A stretch of DNA of 64,000 bases, taken from NCBI RefSeq assembly GCF_001714725.1, contig NZ_CP016447.1, forward strand, positions 1,317,001 through 1,381,000, written 5' to 3'. Below the pieces are notes generated by a model. It saw only the letters and a program-made list of their open reading frames with translations, made no database searches and was not told the DNA's origin. The position numbers and the translations under genes were made by a program. This document shows, piece after piece, positions 1-8,423 of this stretch (the first letter of the stretch is position 1; every line of letters starts with the position of its first letter). The DNA comes from Acidovorax sp. RAC01 (GTDB lineage Bacteria > Pseudomonadota > Gammaproteobacteria > Burkholderiales > Burkholderiaceae_C).

Positions 1-117
1 CTATTCGGGCCGAACAATCGCACCACGTCGCGTGGCTGGCGATGCGCCCCCTCATGCAGCACACCTGCCGGCCCTGCACCCCTTCGTTCCATAGCACTTC
101 AAGGAGGCTCGAGCACC

Positions 118-495
118 ATGCCCTCACATGCAACCATCCGAACTTCCGCTGCGGCGCTTGCGCTGGCCGCGCTGGCCGCGTGCTCATCCACACCGCCGCC
201 CACCGAGCAGATGGCCGTCACACGCACCACCGTCAACCGCGTTGCCGCGGCCCCCGCAGTGGCTACCGGCGCGCCCGTGGAGCTGCAGATGGCGCGGGAC
301 AAGTTCATGCAGGCTGAGCGCGCCATGGCCACCGAAGACTATGTGACCGCGCGCCGCCTTGCCGCAGAGGCCGAAGTGGATGCCCGCGTGGCAGAGACAC
401 GTGCCGACGCCACGCGCAACGCCGCCAACCTGGCACAGGTGCAAGAAAGCATCCGCGCGCTGCAGGAAGAAATCAACCGGCGCTCCCCGCGCTGA
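118..495 (+). CDS. DUF4398-type small lipoprotein
   Basis: 125 residues. A lipoprotein signal peptide ends in a lipobox LAAC with the acylated Cys at residue 22, so the protein is probably anchored in the outer membrane. The rest is Ala/Glu/Arg-rich and predicted helical (about residues 58-120), as in DUF4398 proteins. An AAGGAGG ribosome site at 102-108 fixes the start. It is followed at 182 bp by an OmpA-domain lipoprotein with a similar helical region, so the two probably act together in the envelope. Molecular role unknown. Confidence 0.8.
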   Translation: MPSHATIRTSAAALALAALAACSSTPPPTEQMAVTRTTVNRVAAAPAVATGAPVELQMARDKFMQAERAMATEDYVTARRLAAEAEVDARVAETRADATRNAANLAQVQESIRALQEEINRRSPR

Positions 496-677
496 CGGAT
501 GGCGGGGCCAGGCACACGCTGCGCCGGCCCGCCCGCCCACTCGCACCCATTCGTACCCACACACCCCGCACGGCAGGCGCTGGGCTCCGTTGACCATTGC
601 TCCTGCAGCCAGCGGCTCCACACAACATGCACCAGTGGTCCGTATACGCCCCCGTGCCATTCCAAGGAATACAAGCC

Positions 678-1598
678 ATGAAGACGTTGATCCAACGCAC
701 CACCACCCTGTGCACCAGCCTCCTGGCCGCCGGCCTGCTGGTCGCCTGCGCCAGCACCGTGCCACCGGCCACACTCGAATCCGCACGCACGGCAGTCAGC
801 ACTGCCGCGGGCGACCCGGCCGTCAACCAGTACGCCCAACTGGAACTCAAGGAAGCCACCGAGGCCCTGGCCCGCGCGGACCAAGCGTGGTCAAAAGACC
901 GAGACAACGCCGAGACGAGCCACCTGGCCTACCTGGCGCGCCAGCGCGCTGAAGTGGCCACCAATGCCGCCCGCGCACGCCAGCTGGATGCGACGATCCA
1001 GCAGGCCGGTAGCGAGGCCGACCGCATTCGCCTGCAGGCACGCACACAAGAGGCGGATGCCGCGCGGCTACGCGCCGACGCGCAGGCTCGCAATGCACAA
1101 CTGGCCCAGCAGCAGGCCCTGAGCGCCGAACAGCGCGCCGCCCAGCAACAGGCCGAGGCGGCAGCAGCACAAGACCGCGTGCGCATGCTGGAAGCGCAGC
1201 TGCGCGACATGGAGGCGCAACAGACCGAACGCGGCCTGCTGGTCACGCTGGGCGATGTGCTGTTTGCCTTCAACAAGGCAGAACTGTCCGCGCAGGCGAC
1301 GCCGCGCCTGGACAAGCTGGCCAACTTCCTCAAGCAGTTCCCCGACCGCAAGCTGCTGATCGAGGGCTACACCGACAGCGTGGGGGGCGACAGCTACAAC
1401 CAGGAACTGTCGGAACGCCGCGCACAGGCCGTGCGCGATGCGCTGGTGCAGCGCGGCGTGGACACGGGCCGCATCACCGTCCGCGGCTACGGCAAGGCCC
1501 ACCCCGTGGCCGACAACACATCACCCGAAGGGCGTGCCATGAACCGCCGCGTGGAAATCGTGATCGCGGACGACCGGGGCAATCTGCGCGGGAGGTAA
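678..1598 (+). CDS. OmpA-family lipoprotein with N-terminal DUF4398 region
   Basis: 306 residues from the ATG at 678, preceded by an AAGGAA site; an upstream in-frame start at 597 has no supporting site. The signal peptide ends with lipobox LVAC (Cys 24). A long Ala/Gln/Arg-rich helical or coiled-coil stretch covers about residues 60-190. The C-terminal OmpA-like peptidoglycan-binding domain is about residues 205-300 and shows the EGYTDSVG and LSERRAQAVRDAL signatures. It probably ties the outer membrane to peptidoglycan. Its N-terminal part resembles the preceding lipoprotein, which suggests a duplicated module. Exact role unknown. Confidence 0.88.
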   Translation: MKTLIQRTTTLCTSLLAAGLLVACASTVPPATLESARTAVSTAAGDPAVNQYAQLELKEATEALARADQAWSKDRDNAETSHLAYLARQRAEVATNAARARQLDATIQQAGSEADRIRLQARTQEADAARLRADAQARNAQLAQQQALSAEQRAAQQQAEAAAAQDRVRMLEAQLRDMEAQQTERGLLVTLGDVLFAFNKAELSAQATPRLDKLANFLKQFPDRKLLIEGYTDSVGGDSYNQELSERRAQAVRDALVQRGVDTGRITVRGYGKAHPVADNTSPEGRAMNRRVEIVIADDRGNLRGR

Positions 1599-1685
1599 CG
1601 AGACCGAATGGAGGCGCTGTGCGGCGCCCTCGCAGGGGCCCTGTAGGCACCACGGACCCCGCACTCAAAGATGCGACCGCGCCGC

Positions 1686-2705
1686 CTACGCTGCGCGTTC
1701 TTCAAACGCTTCGGTATCCACTTCGCTGGATCCCTGCGCGTTGTAGCGGTTGCCCACCACCGTACGCTCGTTGATCAGCGCTTCGACGCGGGCCATCAGT
1801 GCAGCGCTGAGCTGCACATTGACGGCACCCAGGTCGTCGTGGAGGTGCTCCACGCTCGTCGTTCCGGGGATGGGAATGATGTCCTCCCCCCGGTGCAGCA
1901 GCCAAGCGAGCGCCAGCTGCGCCGGGCTGCAGCCCGCCTCACGCGCAAGGGCCCGGTAGCCGTCCAGCAGGCGCAGGTTGGCAGCGTAGGCCTCGGGCGC
2001 AAAGCGTGGCATGCTGCGGCGGATGTCCTTGGCGTCCAGCGCGTCCACATCGATGCGCCCGCCGCACAGGAAACCCCGGCCCACCGGGCTGAACGCCACA
2101 AAGGCCACGCCCAGTTCGCGGCAGGCCTTGAGCACCGCTATCTCGGGGTTGCGCGTCCACAGCGAGTATTCGGTCTGCAAGGCCGCAATGGGGTGTACCG
2201 CATGCGCGCGGCGCAGCGTGGCCGCCGACACTTCCGACAGGCCGATGCAGCGGATCTTGCCCGCACGTACCAGATCGGCCAACGCGCCCACGCTGTCTTC
2301 AATGGGTACGCTCTTGTCCCAGCGGTGCAGGTAGTACAGGTCGATCACATCGGTCTGCAGGCGGCGCAGGCTGTCTTCGCAGGTCTGGCGCAGCGTGGCG
2401 GGGCGGCCGTCAATCACGCGCACCAGCTTGCCGTCGCCATTCACATCCACGCCCTGCATGCCGCACTTGCTGGCCAGGGTGAAGCGGCTGCGGTGCGGCT
2501 TCATCACCCGGCCCACCAGGGTTTCGTTGGCGCCAAAGCCGTACAGCGTGGCGGTGTCGAACAGCGTCACTCCCGCGTCCAGCGCGGCCAGCAGCACCCG
2601 CTCGCCCTGCTCGGGCGACACCGGCGTGCCGTAGGCGTGCGAGAGGTTCATGCAGCCCAGGCCAATGGCTGAAACGGAAAAAGGGCCAAGCGATCGTGTT
2701 TTCAT
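1686..2705 (-). CDS. aldo/keto reductase
   Basis: 339 residues starting MKTRSLG, the usual AKR opening, so the ATG at 2705 is preferred over a longer reading. The tetrad is visible: Asp and Tyr in DTATLYGFG, Lys in ASKCG, His in YYLHRWD. The C-terminal half has the IPGTTSVEHL cofactor-binding loop typical of AKR13-type NADPH-dependent enzymes. Its start overlaps the stop of the 3-dehydroshikimate dehydratase gene by 4 bp (ATGA), so it is the last gene of the quinate/shikimate block. A role on a hydroaromatic or aromatic aldehyde substrate is inference only. Confidence 0.88.
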   Translation of the reverse strand: MKTRSLGPFSVSAIGLGCMNLSHAYGTPVSPEQGERVLLAALDAGVTLFDTATLYGFGANETLVGRVMKPHRSRFTLASKCGMQGVDVNGDGKLVRVIDGRPATLRQTCEDSLRRLQTDVIDLYYLHRWDKSVPIEDSVGALADLVRAGKIRCIGLSEVSAATLRRAHAVHPIAALQTEYSLWTRNPEIAVLKACRELGVAFVAFSPVGRGFLCGGRIDVDALDAKDIRRSMPRFAPEAYAANLRLLDGYRALAREAGCSPAQLALAWLLHRGEDIIPIPGTTSVEHLHDDLGAVNVQLSAALMARVEALINERTVVGNRYNAQGSSEVDTEAFEERAA

Positions 2706-3652
2706 GGCGCCATTGTGCTGCGCAACGGATGTGCCGACGGCTGCAGAGGCGACGGCGAGCGCGTCCACAGCGGCAGGGGCGAAGGCCGGTGCAGCACGTC
2801 GTCGTGCAGCCACAGCGCGCTGCGCTGCGCACGCGCTGCCACCACATCCAGCGGCAGCTGCTGGTAGTCGTCGTTGAAGACTTCGAAACTGTAGTCACCG
2901 CGGTAGCCAAGGCGCTCCAGCCGCAGTACCAGGCTGGCCAGCTGATCGCTGTGCACGCCCTCGCCGGGAAAGACGCGGAAGGTGCGGGCGGTGGTCATGC
3001 GCTCTTCAAAGGTGGGTGTCTCGTGCCACATGAAGTCCGACAGCTGCACCAGGAAGATGCGGTCGGGATCCATCGCTTCCAGGCCGTCCAGCGGAGTGTT
3101 GGCCGCAAAGATGTGGAACGAGTCCAGCCCCACGCCCAGGTTGGGGCAATTGGCGCGGCACACCACGTCCCAGCTGGTGGTGAACTCGTTGACCGTGCGC
3201 CCCCACGAGAGCCCTTCGTAGGCAATGCGGATGCCCAGCGGTATCGCCAGCATGGCCAGCTTGCGGAGGTCGCGGGCGATGGCGTCCAGGTCGTCGGTGG
3301 CGTGGCGCGACGTGGACGAGCACGCCAGCAGCACGCGGCTGCCGGTGGCCACGCACATCTCGAGCATGGCCTTGGCAATGTCCACCTTGTAGCCGTGCAG
3401 GTGGCCCGACAACCCCTCGAAGTCGCGCAGCACCTGAAAGCCTGTGGGCCGCAGGCCACTGGCGCGCACGGCCGCCGCTGCGGCCTCCACGCCGCCTGCA
3501 TGGCCCACCAGGTCACGCGCGCTGAGCATCACCTGGGTGAAACCGGCGCGCGCCATCGCGGCCAGCTTGGCCTCCAGCGTGCCAGCCAGCGTGATCGTGT
3601 CCATGCCGAAGCCCGCCAGGGGGCCAGGAGCGCGGGTCATCGGTTCAGGCAT
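2702..3652 (-). CDS. quiC: 3-dehydroshikimate dehydratase, TIM-barrel (sugar phosphate isomerase-like) part
   Basis: About 316 residues; the start may be 3652 or 3640. It is an AP_endonuc_2/xylose isomerase-like TIM barrel with metal-site type segments YEGLSWGR, VGLDSFHIF and QLSDF, and ends with a FEVFND strand. In Pseudomonas the 3-dehydroshikimate dehydratase is one polypeptide carrying this barrel fused to an HPPD-like VOC domain; here the VOC part is the immediately upstream gene, overlapping by 8 bp. The reaction is 3-dehydroshikimate to protocatechuate, which would feed the 4,5-cleavage operon at 10.7-17.8 kb. The last 30 or so residues are Pro/Ser-rich and look non-conserved. Confidence 0.75.
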   Translation of the reverse strand: MPEPMTRAPGPLAGFGMDTITLAGTLEAKLAAMARAGFTQVMLSARDLVGHAGGVEAAAAAVRASGLRPTGFQVLRDFEGLSGHLHGYKVDIAKAMLEMCVATGSRVLLACSSTSRHATDDLDAIARDLRKLAMLAIPLGIRIAYEGLSWGRTVNEFTTSWDVVCRANCPNLGVGLDSFHIFAANTPLDGLEAMDPDRIFLVQLSDFMWHETPTFEERMTTARTFRVFPGEGVHSDQLASLVLRLERLGYRGDYSFEVFNDDYQQLPLDVVAARAQRSALWLHDDVLHRPSPLPLWTRSPSPLQPSAHPLRSTMAP

Positions 3653-4523
3653 CGCGGTGCACCAGTTCAAACGCAACGCTGCCCAGGGTGCTTCGGGTAA
3701 GCGCCCCCCGGTCTTCCGGGTGCAGTTGGCTCGACTCTACGAACTCCACGCCGCGCGCCCGCAGTGCCGCCACCGCCGTACCGACATCGGGTGTGCCCAG
3801 CCCCAGACGCTGCAGGCATTCGGGTGCGTCGAGAGGCGGCTCCAGCGCGGGGTTGGGCTCGACCAGCTGCCACAGAAAGCCACCACAGGGGCTGCGCATG
3901 AGGCACCCCTTGGGCAGGATGCCAAAGCGTTCGTCGTCTGGCAGAAGCTGGAAGTCGAACATCTGCTCGAAGTACGCGATCCAGTCGGGCGCGCGGTCGC
4001 AGCCGATGTACTGCACCACGCCAAAGTAGCCCATGCCGGCAAGGGCCGGGGGATGCTGCTCCACCGTGGGAATCGGCGTGAAGTCGATATCGAAGATCGA
4101 AAACTCCTGCCAGCGGTCCACAAAATAGAAGCGGCTGGCACCGGGGCCATGGATGGCCGGAATGTGCAGCTCCATGGCTTGCGCGTGCGTGGCCACGGGC
4201 CAGGCGCCCATCTCGATACAGCGCTGGTGGGCCTGCAGCGCGTCGCGCACGCGCAGTGCCACGGCCGAGATCACGGGCTGGCCGTCCACGGTGGCACTCA
4301 CGCGGGCGTCTTCGGGATGCGCATTGACCACCAGGTTCATCGGTCCCTGGCGGTACAGCGTCACCTCGCGTGAGCGGTGCCTGGCCACCGGGCAAAAGCC
4401 CATGCGCTCCAGCACCTGCCCGAGGGCCTGCGGCCGGGTGGTGGCGTATTCGACGAACTCGATGCCATCGATGCCCAGGCGGTTGGGCAGGTCGGGGATA
4501 TTTTCCCGGTGGGGCAGGATCAT
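3645..4523 (-). CDS. HPPD-like VOC protein, partner domain of 3-dehydroshikimate dehydratase
   Basis: 292 residues made of two VOC modules. It begins GIDGIEFVEYAT, a start typical of 4-hydroxyphenylpyruvate dioxygenase-like proteins, and has the second-module strands FGVVQYIGCDRAPDW and GFLWQLVEP. It matches the C-terminal HPPD-like half of the fused QuiC proteins rather than a full HPPD, which is longer and works in tyrosine degradation. It precedes and overlaps the TIM-barrel gene, and lies 28 bp after the shikimate dehydrogenase-like gene. I infer that it is the second subunit of the dehydratase; a separate dioxygenase activity is possible. Confidence 0.72.
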   Translation of the reverse strand: MILPHRENIPDLPNRLGIDGIEFVEYATTRPQALGQVLERMGFCPVARHRSREVTLYRQGPMNLVVNAHPEDARVSATVDGQPVISAVALRVRDALQAHQRCIEMGAWPVATHAQAMELHIPAIHGPGASRFYFVDRWQEFSIFDIDFTPIPTVEQHPPALAGMGYFGVVQYIGCDRAPDWIAYFEQMFDFQLLPDDERFGILPKGCLMRSPCGGFLWQLVEPNPALEPPLDAPECLQRLGLGTPDVGTAVAALRARGVEFVESSQLHPEDRGALTRSTLGSVAFELVHRDA

Positions 4524-4551
4524 GGTCGGTGTTCGGTTGCGGGCTACGGGG

Positions 4552-5385
4552 TCAGGCCCTAGATGCCGCCAGCGCGCGCAGCTGTTCGGGCGTGGTGACG
4601 GGAAGGCCGAAGTATTCGAGGTAGGCCGGGATCTGCTCGTACAGCATGTCCGAGCCGACCTGGATGGGGCAGCCGCGCTGTTGCGCCGCCTGAAGGAACG
4701 CCGTCATCTCGGCGCGCATCACGACCTCGCCCACGAAGGTGCCCGGCGCCAGCCGGTCCACATCCAGCGGCAGCGGGTCGCCCTCGTGCATGCCCATCGG
4801 CGTGGCGTTGACCACCAGGTCCATGCCCGCCGGGTCGCGGTCGCCGGTGCGCACGTCCAGCGCCGGGTAGTGCTCGCGCAGGCGCTGCGCCAGGCCCTGG
4901 GCGGATTCGGCGTTCACGTCAAACAGCTTGAGCTGCGCCACGCCGGCGCCAGCCAGAGAGGCAGCAATGGCCGAGCCCACTCCGCCGGCGCCCACCACCA
5001 GCGCGCGGGCTCCCGCCAGCAGGTGCCCCTTGCGGCGCACGCCGCGCACAAAGCCTTCGCCATCGAACAGGTCGCCATGCAGCTGGCCCTGCGCATCGCG
5101 GCGCACTGCGTTGCACGAGCCCGCAATGCGGACGGCGGTGCTGGCATGGTCGAGCAGCCCCACCGTGGTCACCTTGTGCGGCATGGTGATCAGGGCGCCC
5201 TGGATGTTGGTCAGGCGAAACACCGCACGCAGGAAGCCGGGGTAGTCTGCGGCCTGGCACCCCATGGGCACGACGACCGAGTCGATGCCGGCGTGCTCGA
5301 AATAGGGGTTGTAGATCATCGGAGACTTGAACGTAAACGTCGGGTAGCCGATGTGCGCAATGAGCGAGGTGGTTCCGCAGATCAT
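4552..5385 (-). CDS. shikimate dehydrogenase-like protein (probably catabolic)
   Basis: 277 residues from the ATG at 5385; an in-frame GTG at 5418 is possible. The AroE fold is clear: substrate-domain MPHKVT with the catalytic Lys, NAD(P)-binding GAGGVGSAIA, and VNATPMGM. The usual N-terminal Ser-x-Ser shikimate clamp is replaced by TFTFKS, so it is not a standard biosynthetic AroE. Position next to the dehydroshikimate dehydratase pair and a TRAP transporter suggests oxidation of shikimate or quinate to the 3-dehydro compound. Cofactor preference cannot be read safely. Confidence 0.82.
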   Translation of the reverse strand: MICGTTSLIAHIGYPTFTFKSPMIYNPYFEHAGIDSVVVPMGCQAADYPGFLRAVFRLTNIQGALITMPHKVTTVGLLDHASTAVRIAGSCNAVRRDAQGQLHGDLFDGEGFVRGVRRKGHLLAGARALVVGAGGVGSAIAASLAGAGVAQLKLFDVNAESAQGLAQRLREHYPALDVRTGDRDPAGMDLVVNATPMGMHEGDPLPLDVDRLAPGTFVGEVVMRAEMTAFLQAAQQRGCPIQVGSDMLYEQIPAYLEYFGLPVTTPEQLRALAASRA

Positions 5386-5439
5386 GGAGACGCAAGGATG
5401 GGTTGCAATGCCGCGCACCGGTGTGCGCGGCGATCGGGC

Positions 5440-6444
5440 TTACTTGCGCAGCTTGTCCAGCTCGGCCTGCAGTTCCTTGACGGTGTCTGCCACCGCGGCG
5501 CCGTGCTTTTCGATCACGGGCTTCATGCGGTCACGCAGCTTGGCGGTTTCTGCCGGCGAGAACTCCGACACCTGCATGCCCGCCTTGCGCAGTTCTTCCA
5601 GGCTGCCACCGGCCTGGTCACGGGTGAGCTGGCGCTGGAATTTGCCGGCCTCCAGGGCAGCGTCCTGCAGCACCTTGCGCTCGGCAGGGTTCAGGCCATC
5701 CCACACCTTCTTGCTGAAGATGACGGACTGCGGGTTGTACTGGTGGTTGGTCAGCGTGATGAACTTCTGCACCTCGTTGAACTTGTTGGCCTGGATCACG
5801 CTGACCGGGTTCTCCTGACCGTCCACTGCCTTTTGCTCCAGCGCAGCGTAGAGCTCGGGGAAAGCCAGCGGCGTGGGGTTGGCGTCCAGTGCCTTCACCC
5901 AGTCGATGTTGATGGGGTTGGGAATGACGCGCAGCTTCAGGCCTGCGATGTCCTCGACCTTGTTCACCGCGCGGCGGCCATTGGTCAGCTGGCGAAAGCC
6001 CAGCTCCCAGTACGCCAGGCCCACGATGCCCTTGTCCTGCAGCTTGGCATGCAGCTTTTGCCCCAGCGGCCCGTCCACCACGGCATCGGCCTCGCGGGCG
6101 TTGGCGAACATGAACGGGAAGTCGTACACCACGAAGTCCTTGACCTGCGCGGCCAGAATGCCGGAGTTCAAGACCACGAATTCGATCGTGCCGCCCTGCA
6201 GTGCGCTCACGTTGGCGGCATCGCCGCCCAGCGTGCCACCGGGGAACACATTGACCTTGAGCTTGCCGCCCGAGCGCGCCGCCACGATTTCGGCAAACTT
6301 CTCTGCGCCGCTGGCCAGCGGGTGCCCCTTGGGGTTCTGCAGCGCGAGCTTGAAGCTGCGCTCGCGGATGTCCTGCGCGGTGGCGATACCGGCAGCGGCC
6401 AAGGCCAGGGCGGCCACCAGGGTCTTGAGGAACAGGCGTTTCAT
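5440..6444 (-). CDS. dctP: TRAP transporter substrate-binding protein (DctP family)
   Basis: 334 residues with a clear Sec signal peptide (positive N-terminus, hydrophobic run, cleavage near ATAQ at residue 24) and the DctP pattern, including GHPLASGAEKFAEIV and PNPINIDWVKAL with the conserved Arg in KLRVIPNP. A GGAG site precedes the ATG. It is followed in reading order by the shikimate dehydrogenase-like gene and preceded by the two TRAP membrane subunits. The periplasmic protein would capture the carboxylate feeding this block; quinate, shikimate or dehydroshikimate is inferred from neighbours. Confidence 0.93.
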   Translation of the reverse strand: MKRLFLKTLVAALALAAAGIATAQDIRERSFKLALQNPKGHPLASGAEKFAEIVAARSGGKLKVNVFPGGTLGGDAANVSALQGGTIEFVVLNSGILAAQVKDFVVYDFPFMFANAREADAVVDGPLGQKLHAKLQDKGIVGLAYWELGFRQLTNGRRAVNKVEDIAGLKLRVIPNPINIDWVKALDANPTPLAFPELYAALEQKAVDGQENPVSVIQANKFNEVQKFITLTNHQYNPQSVIFSKKVWDGLNPAERKVLQDAALEAGKFQRQLTRDQAGGSLEELRKAGMQVSEFSPAETAKLRDRMKPVIEKHGAAVADTVKELQAELDKLRK

Positions 6445-6498
6445 GGGTTGTCTCCGTTGGTTGAATCGGTTGTGTCTGGAAGCCGCGGTGGCCTGCCG

Positions 6499-7776
6499 TC
6501 AGTAGAACCAGCGCGCTGGCACCATCACGATTTGCGGGAACGCCACCATCAGGAACATGACGGCGAACTGGGCGAGCATGAACGGCATCACGCCGCGGGT
6601 GACTTCGTCCATGGACACCTTGCCCACCCCGGCCACGGTGTTGAGTACGGTGCCCACGGGCGGCGTGATGAGGCCGATGGCGTTGTTGATGATGAACAGC
6701 ACGCCGAAGTACACCGGGTCGATCCCGGCGGCCTTGACGACGGGTATCAGTACGGGCGTGAGCAGCAGGATGGTGGGCGTCATGTCCAGCGCGGTGCCCA
6801 CCACGATCACCAGCACCATGATGGCCAGCATCAGCAGGCGCGGGCTGTCCAGCAGCGGCTGCAGCAGGGCCACCACCTGGGCCGGCAATTGCGCGACGGT
6901 GATCAGCCAGGCAGACACCATGGCAGCAGCCACCAGGAACATGACGACCGAGCTGGTCTTGGCGGCGTTGATGAGCAGGCGCCGCAGGTCGCGCAGGCCG
7001 ATCTCGCGGTACACCAGCATCGACACCAGCAACGCGTAGACGGCTGCCACCACGGCGGCTTCGGTGGGCGTGAAAACGCCGAACTTCAGGCCGAACACGA
7101 CGATCACGGGCAGCACCAGTGCCCAGGTCGCCTGGCGCAGGGCCTCCATGACTTCTGCGCGGCTCTTGCGCGGCGGGGGCGTCACGGCTTCGCCGCGCGC
7201 CAGCCACCACCAGGTGACCCACAGGGCCACTGCCAGCAGCATGCCGGGCACGATGCCCGCCAGAAACAGCTTGGAAATCGACACGTTGCCAGCCACACCA
7301 AAGATGACGAAGCCGATGCTCGGCGGGATGACCGGCGCAATGATGCTGGCCGATGCGATCAGCCCCGCGGAGCGCGCCTTGTCATGGCCTGCGGCCACCA
7401 TCATGGGCAGCAGCAGTGCGCCCAGCGCAGCCGCATCGGCCACCGCCGAGCCCGACAGCGCCGCCATGATCACGGCCGCCACGATGGTGACGTAGCCCAG
7501 CCCGCCCTTGATGTGGCCCACCAGCGCCATCGCGAACTGCACGATGCGGCGCGACAGGCCGCCTGCATTCATCAGTTCGCCCGCCAGCATGAAGAAAGGC
7601 ACCGCCAGGAGCGGAAAGCTGTCGGCCCCGTTGATGAGGTTTTGCGCAAGGATCTGCGCATCGAACAGGTCAAGGTGCCACATCAGCGCTGCACCGCAGA
7701 TCAGCAGCGAAAACGCGATGGGGATGCCCAGCGCCATGGCACCCAGCAGCGAGGCGAGAAAGATCGTGATCGTCAT
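6499..7776 (-). CDS. dctM: TRAP transporter large permease (DctM family)
   Basis: 425 residues and highly hydrophobic, with about 12 membrane segments, the length and pattern of DctM ion-coupled permeases. Conserved segments include PFFMLAGELMN, the ALSGSAVADAAALG turn and the PVGTVLNTVAGVG loop near the C-terminus. It lies 21 bp after the small permease gene and 54 bp before the DctP receptor gene, so the order Q-M-P forms one sodium-driven importer. Substrate is inferred to be quinate or shikimate from the adjoining enzymes. Confidence 0.94.
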   Translation of the reverse strand: MTITIFLASLLGAMALGIPIAFSLLICGAALMWHLDLFDAQILAQNLINGADSFPLLAVPFFMLAGELMNAGGLSRRIVQFAMALVGHIKGGLGYVTIVAAVIMAALSGSAVADAAALGALLLPMMVAAGHDKARSAGLIASASIIAPVIPPSIGFVIFGVAGNVSISKLFLAGIVPGMLLAVALWVTWWWLARGEAVTPPPRKSRAEVMEALRQATWALVLPVIVVFGLKFGVFTPTEAAVVAAVYALLVSMLVYREIGLRDLRRLLINAAKTSSVVMFLVAAAMVSAWLITVAQLPAQVVALLQPLLDSPRLLMLAIMVLVIVVGTALDMTPTILLLTPVLIPVVKAAGIDPVYFGVLFIINNAIGLITPPVGTVLNTVAGVGKVSMDEVTRGVMPFMLAQFAVMFLMVAFPQIVMVPARWFY

Positions 7777-7797
7777 GGATGTGGCCTCGGATCCGGT

Positions 7798-8334
7798 TCA
7801 GTGCGCCTTGGTGTCGTCCTGATGGGGACGCTCTTCGCTTTCCTGGAACATCTGCAGCTCGCTCTCGGCCATCTCGCCGCGCAGCAGCCGCAGCAGATCC
7901 AGCACGAGGATGCAGGAGGCCAGGACGGCAAACACCACGCCACAGGCATAGAAGCCCGCCACCGGCACCTCCATCACGGCGCTGGTGGTCTCCCAGTTGA
8001 TGCGCGTCTGGTCCAGCGATCCGCGAAAGATCAGCCAGCAGATACCCAGCATCGCCAGGTACGAGATCGCCAGACACACCTTGCGCCCGGCGGGCCCCAG
8101 GCGGCCGACCAGCATGTCGGTACCCAGGTGCGCGCGCTCGTGCAGGGCCACCACGGCGCCCATGAAGGTCATCCAGACAAAAAGCCAGCGCGAGAGCTCT
8201 TCCGACACACTGATGCCCGAGTTGAATGCGTACCGCAGCACCACGTTGCCAAACACCAGCACCACCATCAGGGCGAGCATGGCAGCGAGGGTCTGGTCCA
8301 GCAGCCAGCAGATGCGTGAGATGAGTCGGGTCAT
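7798..8334 (-). CDS. dctQ: TRAP transporter small permease (DctQ family)
   Basis: 178 residues with four predicted membrane segments and the DctQ signature around SEELSRWLFVWMTFMGAVVALHE. The C-terminal 30 residues are hydrophilic. It is the first gene of the TRAP/quinate block; an ACGAACTGGTTAGT palindrome ends 23 bp before its ATG and probably controls the whole unit. The TetR gene lies 89 bp further upstream on the same strand. Confidence 0.92.
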   Translation of the reverse strand: MTRLISRICWLLDQTLAAMLALMVVLVFGNVVLRYAFNSGISVSEELSRWLFVWMTFMGAVVALHERAHLGTDMLVGRLGPAGRKVCLAISYLAMLGICWLIFRGSLDQTRINWETTSAVMEVPVAGFYACGVVFAVLASCILVLDLLRLLRGEMAESELQMFQESEERPHQDDTKAH

Positions 8335-8357
8335 GCAAAGTCTCCAGCCCGTAATGT

Positions 8358-8371
8358 ACGAACTGGTTAGT
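8358..8371. promoter_or_regulatory. candidate TetR operator in front of the TRAP/quinate operon
   Basis: ACGAACTGGTTAGT is an inverted repeat (ACGAAC/GTTAGT, one mismatch) in the 89-bp gap between the TetR gene and dctQ, just before the dctQ ATG. Its size and symmetry fit a TetR-family dimer site. The assignment to the adjacent regulator is inference. Confidence 0.5.
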
Positions 8372-8423
8372 TCTTATGCATGCGTGTTTTTCCCTACCCC
8401 GGCCACCATGGCCGTGCTAGCAG

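Noticed and set aside
4153-8319. Very long plus-strand open frame of 1388 codons across the TRAP and dehydrogenase region
   Set aside because: It is the antisense shadow of four well-supported minus-strand genes; the protein is His/Gln/Arg-rich with no domain.
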